From contig NZ_PYON01000011.1 of the NCBI RefSeq assembly GCF_003026355.1, positions 62,001 to 126,000 of the forward strand: 64,000 nucleotides of DNA. The letters are read 5' to 3'. The stretch comes from Photobacterium kishitanii (GTDB lineage Bacteria; Pseudomonadota; Gammaproteobacteria; Enterobacterales; Vibrionaceae). A model generated the notes under the pieces. That model saw nothing but the letters and a program-made list of their open reading frames with translations. It was not told the DNA's origin and did not search any database. Positions 28,079 through 38,126 of this stretch are shown here, piece by piece (within the stretch, counting starts at the first letter, position 1; each line of letters starts with the position of its first letter). The position numbers were made by a program, and so were the translations under genes.

Positions 28079-29272
28079 ATGTCTTCTGCATTCTATAAGC
28101 AAATAAATCAGCAAATTGAAGATGTTAAAGCTGAAGGTTTGTACAAATCTGAGCGTATTATTACATCAGCGCAAAAAGCTGCAGTTTCAATTCAATCGGG
28201 TGAAGAAGTATTGAACTTCTGTGCTAACAACTATTTAGGCTTAGCAAACCACCCTGAATTGATTGCAGCTGCAAAAGCAGGCATGGATCAACATGGCTTT
28301 GGTATGGCATCTGTTCGCTTTATTTGTGGAACACAAGATGCGCATAAAGAGCTAGAGAAAAAATTATCAGATTTCCTAGGAATGGAAGATACCATTCTTT
28401 ACACCTCATGTTTTGATGCTAATACTGGTTTATTTGAAACGATTTTAGGCGCTGAAGATGCGATCATTTCTGATGCACTAAACCACGCGTCTATTATTGA
28501 TGGTGTACGTTTATGTAAAGCAATGCGCTTCCGTTACTCAAATAACAATATGGAAGAGCTTGAGCAACAATTGATCGCTGCTAAAGAAGCTGGCGCACGT
28601 AATACATTGATCGTAACTGACGGTGTATTCTCAATGGATGGTGTCGTCGCTAATCTACCTGCTATTTGTGATTTAGCTGATAAATATGATGCACTTGTGA
28701 TGGTTGATGACTCACACGCAGTAGGTTTCATGGGGGCTAATGGTCGTGGTACTCATGAGCACCATAATGTGATCGATCGTATTGACATCATTACAGGTAC
28801 ATTAGGTAAAGCAATGGGTGGCGCATCAGGCGGTTATACGTCTGGTAAGAAAGAAGTGATTGATTGGTTACGCCAGCGTTCGCGTCCATACCTATTCTCA
28901 AACTCAGTTGCCCCTGCGATTGTAGCCGCATCAAACCGTGTTATTGATTTATTGGCTGAAAGTGGTGATTTGCGCGACAACTTATGGCTAAACGCAGCCC
29001 ATTTCCGTACCCGTATGACAGATGCTGGCTTTACTATGGCTGGTGCTGATCACGCTATCATTCCAATCATGTTGGGTGATGCGAAAGTTGCGGCAGAATT
29101 TGCAGAGCGCGCATTAGCGAAAGGTATTTACGTTGTCGGTTTCTCATTCCCAGTAGTACCGAACGGCAAAGCACGTATTCGTACTCAAATGTCAGCAGCC
29201 CATACTCGTGAGCAACTTGATAAAGCAATTGATGTCTTTATCGAAGTGGGCAAAGAGATGGCTATTATTTAA
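28079..29272 (+). CDS. kbl: Glycine C-acetyltransferase (2-amino-3-ketobutyrate CoA ligase)
   Basis: The PLP enzyme that cleaves 2-amino-3-ketobutyrate with CoA into glycine and acetyl-CoA, the second step of the threonine dehydrogenase pathway. [55 protein letters not shown] and [18 protein letters not shown] (with the PLP-binding Lys in LGKAMGG) match alpha-oxoamine synthases, and the whole length (397) equals E. coli Kbl (398). GAGGAA lies before the ATG. tdh follows 100 bases later, so the pair makes an operon ended by the terminator at 30422. Confidence 0.96.
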   Translation: MSSAFYKQINQQIEDVKAEGLYKSERIITSAQKAAVSIQSGEEVLNFCANNYLGLANHPELIAAAKAGMDQHGFGMASVRFICGTQDAHKELEKKLSDFLGMEDTILYTSCFDANTGLFETILGAEDAIISDALNHASIIDGVRLCKAMRFRYSNNNMEELEQQLIAAKEAGARNTLIVTDGVFSMDGVVANLPAICDLADKYDALVMVDDSHAVGFMGANGRGTHEHHNVIDRIDIITGTLGKAMGGASGGYTSGKKEVIDWLRQRSRPYLFSNSVAPAIVAASNRVIDLLAESGDLRDNLWLNAAHFRTRMTDAGFTMAGADHAIIPIMLGDAKVAAEFAERALAKGIYVVGFSFPVVPNGKARIRTQMSAAHTREQLDKAIDVFIEVGKEMAII

Positions 29273-29372
29273 TTCGCTTTTCGTTGTTAACATCGGCACG
29301 GCCTTAGCAATCTGTTAAGGCTATTGTATAGAACGCCCACTGAGGTTGTTCTAGCTTTATGGAATAAGTGTT

Positions 29373-30404
29373 ATGAAAATCAAAGCTCTTGCTAAGTTAA
29401 AGCCTGAAGAAGGTATCTGGATGACGGAAGTAGATAAGCCGCAAATGGGGCATAATGATCTACTGATTCGTATCAAGAAAACAGCTATCTGTGGTACTGA
29501 CGTGCATATCTACAACTGGGATGAATGGTCACAAAAAACCATTCCTGTTCCAATGGTTGTTGGTCACGAATATGTTGGCGAAGTTGTCGGCATGGGACAA
29601 GAAGTACGTGGCTTTAACCTTGGTGATCGTGTTTCTGGTGAAGGTCATATCACATGCGGACATTGCCGTAATTGTCGTGGTGGCCGTACCCATTTATGCC
29701 GTAATACTATCGGTGTCGGTGTAAACCGTGAAGGTGCATTTGCAGAGTTCTTGGTTATTCCTGCATTTAACGCGTTTAAAATCCCTGATGATATTTCAGA
29801 TGACTTAGCATCGATTTTTGACCCGTTTGGTAACGCTGTTCATACTGCTTTATCTTTTGATCTTGTTGGTGAAGATGTATTGATCACTGGTGCTGGTCCA
29901 ATTGGTATTATGGCTGCGGCTGTTGCTAAACATGTTGGTGCTCGCCATGTTGTGATCACTGATGTGAACGAATACCGCTTGAATCTTGCGCGTGAAATGG
30001 GCGTAACTCGTGCGGTTAACGTTGCCAATGAAAACCTAACGGATGTTATGGCTGAATTAGGCATGAAAGAAGGCTTTGATGTTGGTCTAGAAATGTCAGG
30101 TAATCCAATGGCATTTAACAGCATGTTATCAAGCATGAACCATGGCGGTAAGATTGCATTACTAGGCATTCCACCATCAGATATGGGCATTGATTGGACT
30201 CAGGTAATCTTTAAAGGTTTGATCATTAAAGGTATCTACGGTCGCGAAATGTTTGAAACTTGGTATAAAATGGCAAGTTTAATCCAATCAGGCTTAGATC
30301 TAACGCCGATTATTACGCACCATTATAAGATTGATGATTTCCAGCAAGGCTTTGACGTAATGCGTTCAGGCATGTCAGGTAAAGTTATTCTCGATTGGGA
30401 ATAA
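29373..30404 (+). CDS. tdh: L-threonine 3-dehydrogenase
   Basis: NAD-dependent, zinc-containing oxidation of L-threonine to 2-amino-3-ketobutyrate, which Kbl then splits. The catalytic zinc site is seen in [15 protein letters not shown] (Cys) and [10 protein letters not shown] (His-Glu). The structural zinc cluster is [15 protein letters not shown], and the NAD fold carries [18 protein letters not shown]. The length (343 aa) is close to E. coli Tdh (341 aa). Confidence 0.97.
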   Translation: MKIKALAKLKPEEGIWMTEVDKPQMGHNDLLIRIKKTAICGTDVHIYNWDEWSQKTIPVPMVVGHEYVGEVVGMGQEVRGFNLGDRVSGEGHITCGHCRNCRGGRTHLCRNTIGVGVNREGAFAEFLVIPAFNAFKIPDDISDDLASIFDPFGNAVHTALSFDLVGEDVLITGAGPIGIMAAAVAKHVGARHVVITDVNEYRLNLAREMGVTRAVNVANENLTDVMAELGMKEGFDVGLEMSGNPMAFNSMLSSMNHGGKIALLGIPPSDMGIDWTQVIFKGLIIKGIYGREMFETWYKMASLIQSGLDLTPIITHHYKIDDFQQGFDVMRSGMSGKVILDWE

Positions 30405-30421
30405 GCATTATTTAAATGATT

Positions 30422-30451
30422 AAAAAAGCGAGCTTGATGCTCGCTTTTTTT
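30422..30451 (+). terminator. Terminator after tdh
   Basis: AAAAAAGCGAGC and GCTCGCTTTTTT form a perfect stem around TTGAT, ending in a T-run. It also sits just before the stop of the convergent rhtB-like gene and can serve both. Confidence 0.92.
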
Positions 30452-30470
30452 ATGCCTATATAAATAAGCG

Positions 30471-31094
30471 TTAATGATGGCGACTAAAACTTAATAGCGC
30501 GCCTGCACCAATAAATAATGAACCAAAAATTTGATTTTGTAATTTCATTCGACGTGCATCTTTTACAATTCGCATTAACCGGGTTGCTAATAATGAATAA
30601 CCAATCATGACAACTAAATCAACAGTAATCATTGTTGAACCTAATAGGGTCAGTTGGTACCAGTGTGAACCTGTCGGTGTTAAAAACTGTGGTAGTAGGG
30701 CAACCAAGAACATGATGCTTTTAGGGTTGGTAATATTAACAATAACCGCTTTAGTAAACAGTCGAGAATAAGAGGCAGTAACACTATTGGCTTGATCTAA
30801 ATTAATGGTGCCAGCCTCTTGGAATTTTTGATAACCAAGGTAAATTAAATAGAAGACCCCGCCCCATTTTATGACGCTAAAAGCTGTTTCAGATTCTGCC
30901 AACAAAGCCCCGAGTCCCGCACCAACAATGATGATATTAATCAGATTGCCGGTTTGTAGACCAAGGTTACCGACCAATGTTGTTTTAAAGCCATGTTTAA
31001 TGGTGTTTGACATGGTTGAAATAGCCCCAGCACCGGGGATGAGGGATAATAAAATAGCAGCACATAAAAAGGTTAACCAAATATCCATGCTCAT
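30471..31094 (-). CDS. rhtB: RhtB-like homoserine/threonine efflux protein (LysE family)
   Basis: A six-helix inner-membrane exporter. SLIPGAGAISTMSNTIKHGFKTTLVGNLGLQTG is the family signature, and NITNPKSIMFLVALLPQF the conserved middle motif. The overall alignment is close to E. coli RhtB, which pumps out homoserine and its lactone (compare IKWGGVFYLIYLGYQKFQEAGTINL and the C-terminal NQIFGSLFIGAGALLSFSRHH). The location beside threonine catabolic genes fits an amino-acid overflow role. Start could be either Met 1 or Met 3. Confidence 0.88.
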   Translation of the reverse strand: MSMDIWLTFLCAAILLSLIPGAGAISTMSNTIKHGFKTTLVGNLGLQTGNLINIIIVGAGLGALLAESETAFSVIKWGGVFYLIYLGYQKFQEAGTINLDQANSVTASYSRLFTKAVIVNITNPKSIMFLVALLPQFLTPTGSHWYQLTLLGSTMITVDLVVMIGYSLLATRLMRIVKDARRMKLQNQIFGSLFIGAGALLSFSRHH

Positions 31095-31289
31095 TGTCGA
31101 CTCCTGTGCGTTGTATGCATAACGACTGATTGGTATTGTTTATGTGGTAAGGGTATCTTAAGCTAGTTAAATCATCAATATGAATGACAATTGAGCGTCA
31201 ACAAGAGAAATCTTGTCTTTTTTATTGATGCGTAGTCAGTTATTACCAGTATAATAACCTTAGCACTCAGCCAATACCTGCTAGGAATA

Positions 31290-31745
31290 ATGATGTCAGA
31301 GTTAGAACAACAACCACAACAACAAAAAGCGCCAAAAGAATTGACGCTAGAGCAGCAATTACTACAAAATAATCCATTACATGGTCTTAGCTTAGAGAAA
31401 ATGATAACGGAATTAGTTGATCATTATGGCTGGGAAATTCTTGATACTGCAATGCGCATGAATTGTTTTAATACCAAACCTTCAATTGCAAGTAGTGTGA
31501 AATATTTGAAAAAAACAGAGTGGGCGCGTGAGAAAGTAGAGGCATTTTATCTGTCTCGTTTTAAGCGTATGCCGCGCGCATCAGCGGCTGAATTTGAGTT
31601 ACCACCACGCATGCGTACTTTTGCTCATGGTATTACGCCAAAAACACCAATGGAACTAACCGTTGAATCTATTTTGCTATCGCAAGCAAAAGCAGCATCA
31701 GCGCATAAAGAACGTTCAAATAATGGCCGTAATCGTCGCCGTTAA
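31290..31745 (+). CDS. VF530 family DNA-binding protein (151 aa)
   Basis: The conserved core [62 protein letters not shown] (residues 29-91) is the VF530 domain, named after a Vibrio fischeri protein with a DNA-binding-type fold. The N-terminus is Gln-rich and the C-terminus is basic ([14 protein letters not shown]), both probably disordered. Two ATGs stand in tandem at the start. Cellular role unknown; a nucleic-acid-binding function is inferred. Confidence 0.88.
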   Translation: MMSELEQQPQQQKAPKELTLEQQLLQNNPLHGLSLEKMITELVDHYGWEILDTAMRMNCFNTKPSIASSVKYLKKTEWAREKVEAFYLSRFKRMPRASAAEFELPPRMRTFAHGITPKTPMELTVESILLSQAKAASAHKERSNNGRNRRR

Positions 31746-31775
31746 GCATATTGATATTTGATTAATATGATAATA

Positions 31776-31825
31776 AAAACACCTTAAATATTTCGTTATC
31801 AGCGATGTATTAAGGTGTTTTTTTA
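31776..31825. terminator. Terminator between the VF530 and decarboxylase genes
   Basis: AAAACACCTTAAATA pairs with TATTAAGGTGTTTTTTT around a loop of about 14 bases; it lies between convergent genes, and A- and T-runs on both sides make it bidirectional. Confidence 0.88.
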
Positions 31826-31829
31826 TTTA

Positions 31830-33122
31830 TCAATTAACGACGGCAATACAAGAACAGACCGGTATATTAGTCGCATTAAGCCCAGGCTCAGTACGATGGA
31901 AATCAAAACTAAGATTAACGTGTGGGCCAAAAATAAGACAGTGTGTTGAGCCACCACAGTGAAACATACCGAGTTGCTGACCTTTATCTACATGTTGCCC
32001 TTGAGTGACTGTGACTTCACAAGATGACACTTCTGCGATCCCTACAGCGATAAAACACATTAATCCAATATAGGGATTATCTGACTCTATAAAAATAATC
32101 GCACGGGTTGCGACCGCTGTGAGAAATGGTAGCGACGAGCTTGGCGCATAATCATAGCTGCCATTAACAATATCAATTTTTTTTATGGTGCCTGAAACGG
32201 GGCTGTGCCAGCGGTGATAACTTAATGCGTTTAAGTAAGCTTGGTATACGGTACCGCCAACAAACTGTTCAGCGAGAGGATCAAAATTCATCATATTTTG
32301 CAGTGAATAAGGATGTCCCTTCAGCCAAAATTTTGCATTTAGTTCTACATTCTCTACGACTTGTAATGGCGCTGATTCACACGGGTTAGCAATAATATCC
32401 TCACCTGCAGCGATAGGGCGAATACTTGAAGTAAATTTTCGAGTAAAAAAGTCATCCCACGATTTGAAACCGTAGAATTCATCATTTGGGTCACATTCAA
32501 AATAATGCTCAAATGGAAATGCTTTTAACGCGGGATCAAAGCTAGCTTGACAAGCAATGTCTATTATTTGCTCTTGAACGATTGGATTTAGCCATGCCAG
32601 TATCTGAGGCTCTTGATTAAGACAATCTTGTATCAACACATCACGTGATGCTTCACTTGTCAAATAAACCGACCAATAGGTCAATATTTTCTTAAATTGT
32701 TGACAGACTAGCTGGTTAGAAAAAAAATGCCGACTTGCAGTTGATGTTATAGCTGCCGTGAGCAAAGCATTAATCGGTAGACCTATAAAACCGCTAGGGT
32801 TAAATGCTTCAGCTGTGAGGTTATTAGAACGAATATAGGCTGGGGCTTGTGTCATAACTGCGTTGAGTAACACAATAAACTCATCAAAAGATTGAAGCAC
32901 CAGCGTACTAAGTTGTAATTGTTGTGTTTGCTGAGGAGGACAAAACATCTGCTTTGAAAGTAACAGTAATTGTTTGTCTTGCTTAACCAATTCAAGCAAT
33001 ACCTTGATCGGTGGTACTAAGGGGGTTGGATTGTTATCTGCACGTTGCTTGAGGTGCTGTATCCAAGTATTTATTTGATGTTGATTTTGCGGCAACCCAC
33101 TATCCAAAGACTGTCTGTGCAT
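31830..33122 (-). CDS. Phosphatidylserine-decarboxylase family enzyme with PSDC N-terminal domain (PsiD-like, 430 aa)
   Basis: A pyruvoyl-dependent decarboxylase. The C-terminal half has the catalytic His region LSYHRWHSPVSGTIKKI and the self-cleavage motif GGST (390-393), where Ser392 would become the pyruvoyl group. The N-terminal half, with FFTRKFTSSIRPIAAGEDIIANPCES at its junction, matches the layout of the large subgroup that includes fungal tryptophan decarboxylase PsiD (about 440 aa), not the membrane enzyme Psd (about 290-320 aa). It lacks an obvious membrane anchor. I therefore think the substrate may be an amino acid or related metabolite; this is inference. It is a single-gene unit. 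Confidence 0.8.
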   Translation of the reverse strand: MHRQSLDSGLPQNQHQINTWIQHLKQRADNNPTPLVPPIKVLLELVKQDKQLLLLSKQMFCPPQQTQQLQLSTLVLQSFDEFIVLLNAVMTQAPAYIRSNNLTAEAFNPSGFIGLPINALLTAAITSTASRHFFSNQLVCQQFKKILTYWSVYLTSEASRDVLIQDCLNQEPQILAWLNPIVQEQIIDIACQASFDPALKAFPFEHYFECDPNDEFYGFKSWDDFFTRKFTSSIRPIAAGEDIIANPCESAPLQVVENVELNAKFWLKGHPYSLQNMMNFDPLAEQFVGGTVYQAYLNALSYHRWHSPVSGTIKKIDIVNGSYDYAPSSSLPFLTAVATRAIIFIESDNPYIGLMCFIAVGIAEVSSCEVTVTQGQHVDKGQQLGMFHCGGSTHCLIFGPHVNLSFDFHRTEPGLNATNIPVCSCIAVVN

Positions 33123-33345
33123 AAAAGTATCATCTTGATAAGTATAAACTTAAATCAATATACTATTTGGGTGACTTTTATCATCTAGTATTATAATAAA
33201 ATCAATTTTCATTATTCTTATTTCGCCGTCGTGGTTGGTTAAGTTATCGGTTATGTGTATATGGCGGCGTGATGAAATAGCAGTAGACTGACTCGTTGCA
33301 GTATTATTTAGCTGATAATTTTGAGGTGATGTGTGTCACGAAAGC

Positions 33346-33400
33346 TGCTATACTATACAACAATTTAGAGAAAAGTCGCTTGTAAGAAGCGGCTTTTTTA
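33346..33400 (+). promoter_or_regulatory. Promoter with terminator-like hairpin in the leader of ybiT
   Basis: An extended -10 element, TGCTATACT (33346-33354), is followed by a strong intrinsic-terminator shape: AAGTCGCTT (33373-33381) pairs with AAGCGGCTT (33387-33395; one G-T) and runs into six T residues, about 40 bases before the likely start codon. Such hairpins in front of ABC-F genes can act as attenuators. The remaining intergenic DNA (33123-33345) shows nothing clear. Confidence 0.6.
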
Positions 33401-33436
33401 ATGCTCGATATATTCACAAATTTTGGAAACAGTACA

Positions 33437-35032
33437 TTGATTTCAACAGCTAATATCACAATGCAATTTGGCGATAAGCCATTATTTGAAAACATCTCAG
33501 TTAAATTTGGTGGTGGCAACCGTTACGGCCTGATCGGCGCAAATGGTTGTGGTAAGTCGACATTCATGAAAATCTTGGGTGGCGAACTAGAGCAATCTGG
33601 TGGCACTGTTTCTCTTGATCCTAACGAGCGTATGGCTAAGTTAGGTCAGGATCAATTTGCATTTGAAAACTACAGTGTTGTTGACACTGTAATCATGGGC
33701 CATAAAGAACTATGGACTGTGAAAGAAGAGCGTGACCGCATTTACGCAATGCCTGATATGTCAGAAGACGACGGTATGCGTGTTGCTGATCTTGAAGTTG
33801 AATTCGCAGAAATGGACGGCTACTCAGCAGAAGCACGTGCTGGTGAACTTCTTCTAGGTCTTGGTATTTCAGAAGATCAACACTTTGGTCTAATGAGTGC
33901 TGTTGCTCCAGGTCTTAAAGTGCGTGTGTTACTTGCTCAAGTATTGTTTGCTAACCCAGACATTATGCTTCTTGACGAACCAACGAACAACTTGGACATC
34001 CATACAATTGCATGGCTTGAACAGCTTCTTCTTGCGCGTAACTGCACAATGATCATTATCTCGCATGACCGTCACTTCCTAAACAGCGTATGTACTCACA
34101 TGGCTGACTTAGATTACGGTGAAATGCGTCTGTTCCCAGGTAACTATGACGAATACATGATCGCAGCAGAGCAATCTCGTGATCAGCTACAAGCAGATAA
34201 TGCGAAGAAAAAAGCGCAAATGGCTGAACTACAAACGTTCGTAAGCCGTTTCTCTGCTAACGCATCTAAAGCAAAGCAAGCAACATCTCGTCAAAAGCAA
34301 TTAGATAAGATTCAGCTTTCTGAAGTTAAGGCATCTAGCCGTCAATCGCCATTCATTCGTTTCGATCAGGAAAAAGAACTGTTCCGTAACGCACTTGAAG
34401 TTGAGAACCTAAAGCAAGGTTACGGCGATAATATTCTTATCAATGGTGTTAACCTATTGGTAGAAGTGGGTGAGCGCATTGCGATCATCGGTGAAAACGG
34501 TATCGGTAAATCAACTTTCCTTAATACGCTTGCTGGTCAAATGGAACCAATGGCAGGTATGATTAAGTGGTCTGAAAACAATAATATCGGTTTCTACGCA
34601 CAGGATCACAGTGAAGACTTCGCTGAAGACATTACGCTATTAGAGTGGATGGGTCAGTGGAAGAAAGAAGGCGACGACGAGCAAGTTGTTCGTGGTATTC
34701 TTGGTCGTATGCTGTTCTCACAAAACGACATTAAGAAATCAGTTAAAGTGATTTCTGGTGGTGAGCAAGGTCGTATGTTGTTTGGTAAGCTAATTATGCA
34801 ACGTCCAAACATTCTATTGATGGATGAACCAACCAACCACATGGATATGGAATCTATCGAAGCCTTGAACCTTGCACTAGAGAACTTCAAAGGTACATTG
34901 ATGTTCGTATCACACGACCGTCAGTTTGTAACATCAGTTGCAACACGTATCATTGAGATCACTAAAGATGGCGTTGAAGACTTCCACGGTACGTACGATG
35001 AGTACATTGCTAAGAAAGGTCTTGTTGGTTAA
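33437..35032 (+). CDS. ybiT: ABC-F family ATPase YbiT
   Basis: A soluble ribosome-associated ATPase with two ABC domains and no membrane part. The first domain shows [18 protein letters not shown] and [19 protein letters not shown]; the second [31 protein letters not shown] and [18 protein letters not shown]. The interdomain linker, which reaches into the ribosome, lies near residues 240-320. I place the start at TTG 33437 ([33 protein letters not shown]): this matches E. coli YbiT almost residue for residue and gives 531 residues versus about 530. The upstream ATG (33401) would add 12 unsupported residues next to a terminator-like hairpin. Confidence 0.93.
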   Translation: MISTANITMQFGDKPLFENISVKFGGGNRYGLIGANGCGKSTFMKILGGELEQSGGTVSLDPNERMAKLGQDQFAFENYSVVDTVIMGHKELWTVKEERDRIYAMPDMSEDDGMRVADLEVEFAEMDGYSAEARAGELLLGLGISEDQHFGLMSAVAPGLKVRVLLAQVLFANPDIMLLDEPTNNLDIHTIAWLEQLLLARNCTMIIISHDRHFLNSVCTHMADLDYGEMRLFPGNYDEYMIAAEQSRDQLQADNAKKKAQMAELQTFVSRFSANASKAKQATSRQKQLDKIQLSEVKASSRQSPFIRFDQEKELFRNALEVENLKQGYGDNILINGVNLLVEVGERIAIIGENGIGKSTFLNTLAGQMEPMAGMIKWSENNNIGFYAQDHSEDFAEDITLLEWMGQWKKEGDDEQVVRGILGRMLFSQNDIKKSVKVISGGEQGRMLFGKLIMQRPNILLMDEPTNHMDMESIEALNLALENFKGTLMFVSHDRQFVTSVATRIIEITKDGVEDFHGTYDEYIAKKGLVG

Positions 35033-35070
35033 GTTTCATTATAATGAAGCGGCCTAAGCCAAAGAATTAA

Positions 35071-35104
35071 ATAAAAGCCGCCTTTATATAGGGCGGTTTT
35101 TTTA
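35071..35104 (+). terminator. Terminator after ybiT
   Basis: AAAAGCCGCC pairs with GGGCGGTTTT around a short AT loop and ends in a T-run, between ybiT and yaiI. Confidence 0.88.
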
Positions 35105-35129
35105 TATAAAATGAATAAAGGAATGATCA

Positions 35130-35585
35130 ATGAAAATTTGGGTTGATGCAGACGCATGTCCAAACGTAGTGAAAGAGATTCTTTTTCGCGCAGCCGATCG
35201 CGCTAAAATACACGTAACGCTGGTGGCTAATCAATATATTCGTACACCGCCATCACCCTTTTTACGCTCGATTCAGGTAGAACAAGGCTTTGATGTCGCA
35301 GATAATTATATTGTGCAGCAAGCCGAAGTAGGGGATTTAGTGATCACTGCTGATATTCCCTTAGCTGATGAGCTCATCACCAAAGGCGCACATGCATTAA
35401 ACCCTCGAGGCGAGCTTTATACGAAAGACACCATCAAACAACGCCTACAAATGCGTGACTTTATGGAAACCATGCGGAGTAGTGGAATTCAGACAGGTGG
35501 ACCGTCTGCATTAACACAAGCTGACCGCCAAAATTTCGCTAATAAACTTGATGCTTTCTTAGCTAAAAATCATAAGATACAATAA
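35130..35585 (+). CDS. yaiI: YaiI/YqxD family protein (DUF188)
   Basis: A 151-residue cytosolic protein starting [18 protein letters not shown], followed by [42 protein letters not shown]. These acidic patches (DADACP, D[10 protein letters not shown]) define DUF188, related to PIN/NYN-like nucleases. The function in bacteria is unproven. AAAGGA precedes the ATG. It is the last recognisable core-genome gene before the accessory region. Confidence 0.92.
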   Translation: MKIWVDADACPNVVKEILFRAADRAKIHVTLVANQYIRTPPSPFLRSIQVEQGFDVADNYIVQQAEVGDLVITADIPLADELITKGAHALNPRGELYTKDTIKQRLQMRDFMETMRSSGIQTGGPSALTQADRQNFANKLDAFLAKNHKIQ

Positions 35586-36268
35586 GTTATAACTTTGGAG
35601 GTAAGCGCTGTTTTACCTCCTTTTCTCCCTTCTGCTGTATTCACATTTCCTCTGCTTTCTACGTAAAATTCCAATTGATAATATTATTGCTAATATGAAT
35701 TGTTAATCTAATTGATTACTTTGTATTCTTCATGAAAATAGAATTCCATAATTATTTAAAATAAGTGAATTTAATGGAGTGGGGTTTGGTGATTTATTCT
35801 GACTGTAATAGCCGAAATTGTTTATTTAAATCGGTAGGATTTAATTCTGGTTAATATTAGGCGTTATGGTTTTTAGATATATTTCGTAACACATTCAAGA
35901 AATCATTAATTCTATTTAATTGTTATTATCGGCACTGTAAAATTTCAGATAGCGATTAATTTTTTATTTGAAATATGAGCGTGTGGTGCGGAGTGATTTT
36001 GTGTGAAATATGAATCTAACGAGTTTTGTCCACTTTTAAGTTAGTCACTATGGTTAACTTAAAACTGCCCCATTATGAGCCAGCACCAGTCGAACTCGTT
36101 CTCGGATATCATGTCGCTTGTCTTAGTTTTACTAATACCTGCAATTTTCCAATGATTAACCATTCCCAGTGATCATGTGACCTACTTCAAGTATTAAATA
36201 ATCCTCCTCGGGGTATACTCACAAGACTACCTATGAGCTCTCTAGGTTTGTCCTTTTAATTAAATTAG
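35586..36268. other. Intergenic region with nested inverted repeats, possible mobile-element remnant
   Basis: About 680 bases without a gene separate the core genome from the defence operon. AACGAGTT (36018-36025) is matched by AACTCGTT (36093-36100). Inside them TTTTAAGTTA (36034-36043) pairs with TAACTTAAAA (36055-36064). Composition changes from AT-rich to more balanced at about 36010, suggesting a junction. No transposase is readable. The promoter for the following operon should be within 36100-36268. Confidence 0.5.
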
Positions 36269-38125
36269 ATGAAAAATATGTATCTTTCAGAATTAAAAGC
36301 AAAAAAATTTCGACAATTCAATGATTTTTCTATGTCCTTTAGCAAGGGACTCAACTTACTTGTAGGCGAAAACAACGCTGGTAAAAGCTCGGTTATCGAT
36401 GCTATTAGATTTACGCTTGATACGACTTCTGCTGAATGGGTGAGCTTGAAAGATACTGATTTTCATCATGGTACAAGTGAACTAAGTATTACCCTTAAAT
36501 TTGAAGACTTATCTTCACAGGAGCTGGGAATATTTCTCGAACATTTAACGAATGAAGAGACAGTCTCTGGGCCTGACCGCGCAATTTTGGTTGTTAACCT
36601 TAAGGCAAAATTAGCACTAAATCCTTTTAAGAAAACTCAATTTATTAAGACTGAATTTCGTTCAGGGTACAATGGTCAAGGGCCTACGATTGATAGAGAG
36701 ATTCGAGATTACCTCGCCACGACGTATTTGAAACCTCTTCGAGATTCAGAAGCTGAACTTTCAGCTGGAAGATCGTCAAGACTTTCCCAGATTCTTGGCA
36801 GCAGCTCTAGTTTAGCCGGAGACTCTACAACAACTGAGCGCATCATTAAGTTGTTGACCGATGCTAGTAAAGCTATTCAGTCAGATAGTGCTATTCAGTC
36901 TACCCAGGCAAAAATCACTGAGTTAATAAACTCACTAACGTTCAGGAACGATGTATTTTCTCCTGTTTTAAATCTTTTGGGGAGTCAAGATTATGGAGAT
37001 ATGAATGACTCAGAAAGAGCTTTAGCACTCAAAGCTATCCTTGAAAAGTTATCCCTTGAACTTGATGCTACTGGCGTTAAGCATGGCCTTGGATACAGTA
37101 GTTTGCTATTTATGGCAGCCGAGCTAATGCTTATCAAGCAAGAGGAGAACCACTACTCCTTGTTATTAGTTGAGGAGCCAGAAGCCCACCTTCACCCCCA
37201 ACTACAACTGAAATTCATTAACTATCTTCGAGCCGAAAATAGTAATCTGCAATGTATTTTATCTACTCATAGTCCTGTGCTTGCATCCAAGGCTCCATTG
37301 GAGAACTTGATTTTGATGCAAAAAGGACAAGCTTTCCCATTGAGGAAGGGATGCACAGCTCTCAATAAAGAGGACTACATTTTCCTTGAGAAGTTTTTAG
37401 ATTCCACTAAAGCGAACATGTTTTTTGCAACTGGTGTGCTTTTGGTAGAAGGTATTGCTGAAGTTGTACTAATTCCTCAAATCGCGAAACTGCTAGGTAG
37501 GCCTTTAGAAGATTACGGAGTATCGCTAGTTAATGTCAGCGGTTTATCCAGAAAGCGCTACGCAAAAGTTTATCGGTCTGGTCCTTTAGAGGATACAAAG
37601 CCACTGCCGATTAAAGTTGCATGCTTAACAGATCTAGATTTGTGGCCTAGTGAAGCAGAAGATACCGGAGAAGAGGGATGTATTGGATTCAAAGAAAAGA
37701 AACGACCTAGTGGTAGAAAAAAAGGAAACCTGCACCACTGGCTTAATGAGTTGACTGATCCTCAGATTGAGGAGAGAAAATCGAAGAAATCCGAGTTTGA
37801 CGGAGAAAATGTAAAAACTTTCATTTCTGATGAATGGACTTTTGAATTCTGCCTTGCCAAGTATGGACTTAGCGAGGAATTATATGAAGTAGTCAAAGGT
37901 AATCTCGATGGTTATAGCGCATTAAGCTCAAATAATCAGGAAAGAGCAGTACAGATATATAGCCTTATAGAGGATGGAAAAAGTGAGGTGAGCTATTCAT
38001 TGGCTAACCTGTTGTCTCGTTATGAAGGACGACCTGACGACCTAAAAGCAAAATTACCGCCATATATTATAAATGCTATTGAGTATGTGACGGAGCCATT
38101 TTCCAGTGAAGAGGAGCCCGCGTAA
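36269..38125 (+). CDS. Gabija-like GajA: OLD-family ATPase with TOPRIM nuclease domain (618 aa)
   Basis: An ATP-regulated DNA endonuclease of the OLD class 2 type. The N-terminal ABC ATPase has Walker A GENNAGKSS (33-41), Walker B LLLVEEPEAHLHPQLQ and the switch His in STHSPVLAS. The C-terminal TOPRIM domain shows VLLVEGIAEVVLIPQIAKLLG (catalytic Glu) and VACLTDLDLWPSEA (the DxD metal pair). In Gabija, GajA nicks phage DNA when nucleotide levels fall, and works with the helicase-like GajB encoded next. That partner gene follows after a one-base gap, which is the main reason for naming the system. The weak ribosome site leaves Met1 or Met4 possible as start. Confidence 0.85.
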   Translation: MKNMYLSELKAKKFRQFNDFSMSFSKGLNLLVGENNAGKSSVIDAIRFTLDTTSAEWVSLKDTDFHHGTSELSITLKFEDLSSQELGIFLEHLTNEETVSGPDRAILVVNLKAKLALNPFKKTQFIKTEFRSGYNGQGPTIDREIRDYLATTYLKPLRDSEAELSAGRSSRLSQILGSSSSLAGDSTTTERIIKLLTDASKAIQSDSAIQSTQAKITELINSLTFRNDVFSPVLNLLGSQDYGDMNDSERALALKAILEKLSLELDATGVKHGLGYSSLLFMAAELMLIKQEENHYSLLLVEEPEAHLHPQLQLKFINYLRAENSNLQCILSTHSPVLASKAPLENLILMQKGQAFPLRKGCTALNKEDYIFLEKFLDSTKANMFFATGVLLVEGIAEVVLIPQIAKLLGRPLEDYGVSLVNVSGLSRKRYAKVYRSGPLEDTKPLPIKVACLTDLDLWPSEAEDTGEEGCIGFKEKKRPSGRKKGNLHHWLNELTDPQIEERKSKKSEFDGENVKTFISDEWTFEFCLAKYGLSEELYEVVKGNLDGYSALSSNNQERAVQIYSLIEDGKSEVSYSLANLLSRYEGRPDDLKAKLPPYIINAIEYVTEPFSSEEEPA

Positions 38126-38126
38126 T

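Noticed and set aside
29840-30190. 116-codon antisense frame inside tdh
   Set aside because: The tdh protein is full-length and well conserved on the other strand; the antisense product has no recognisable features.
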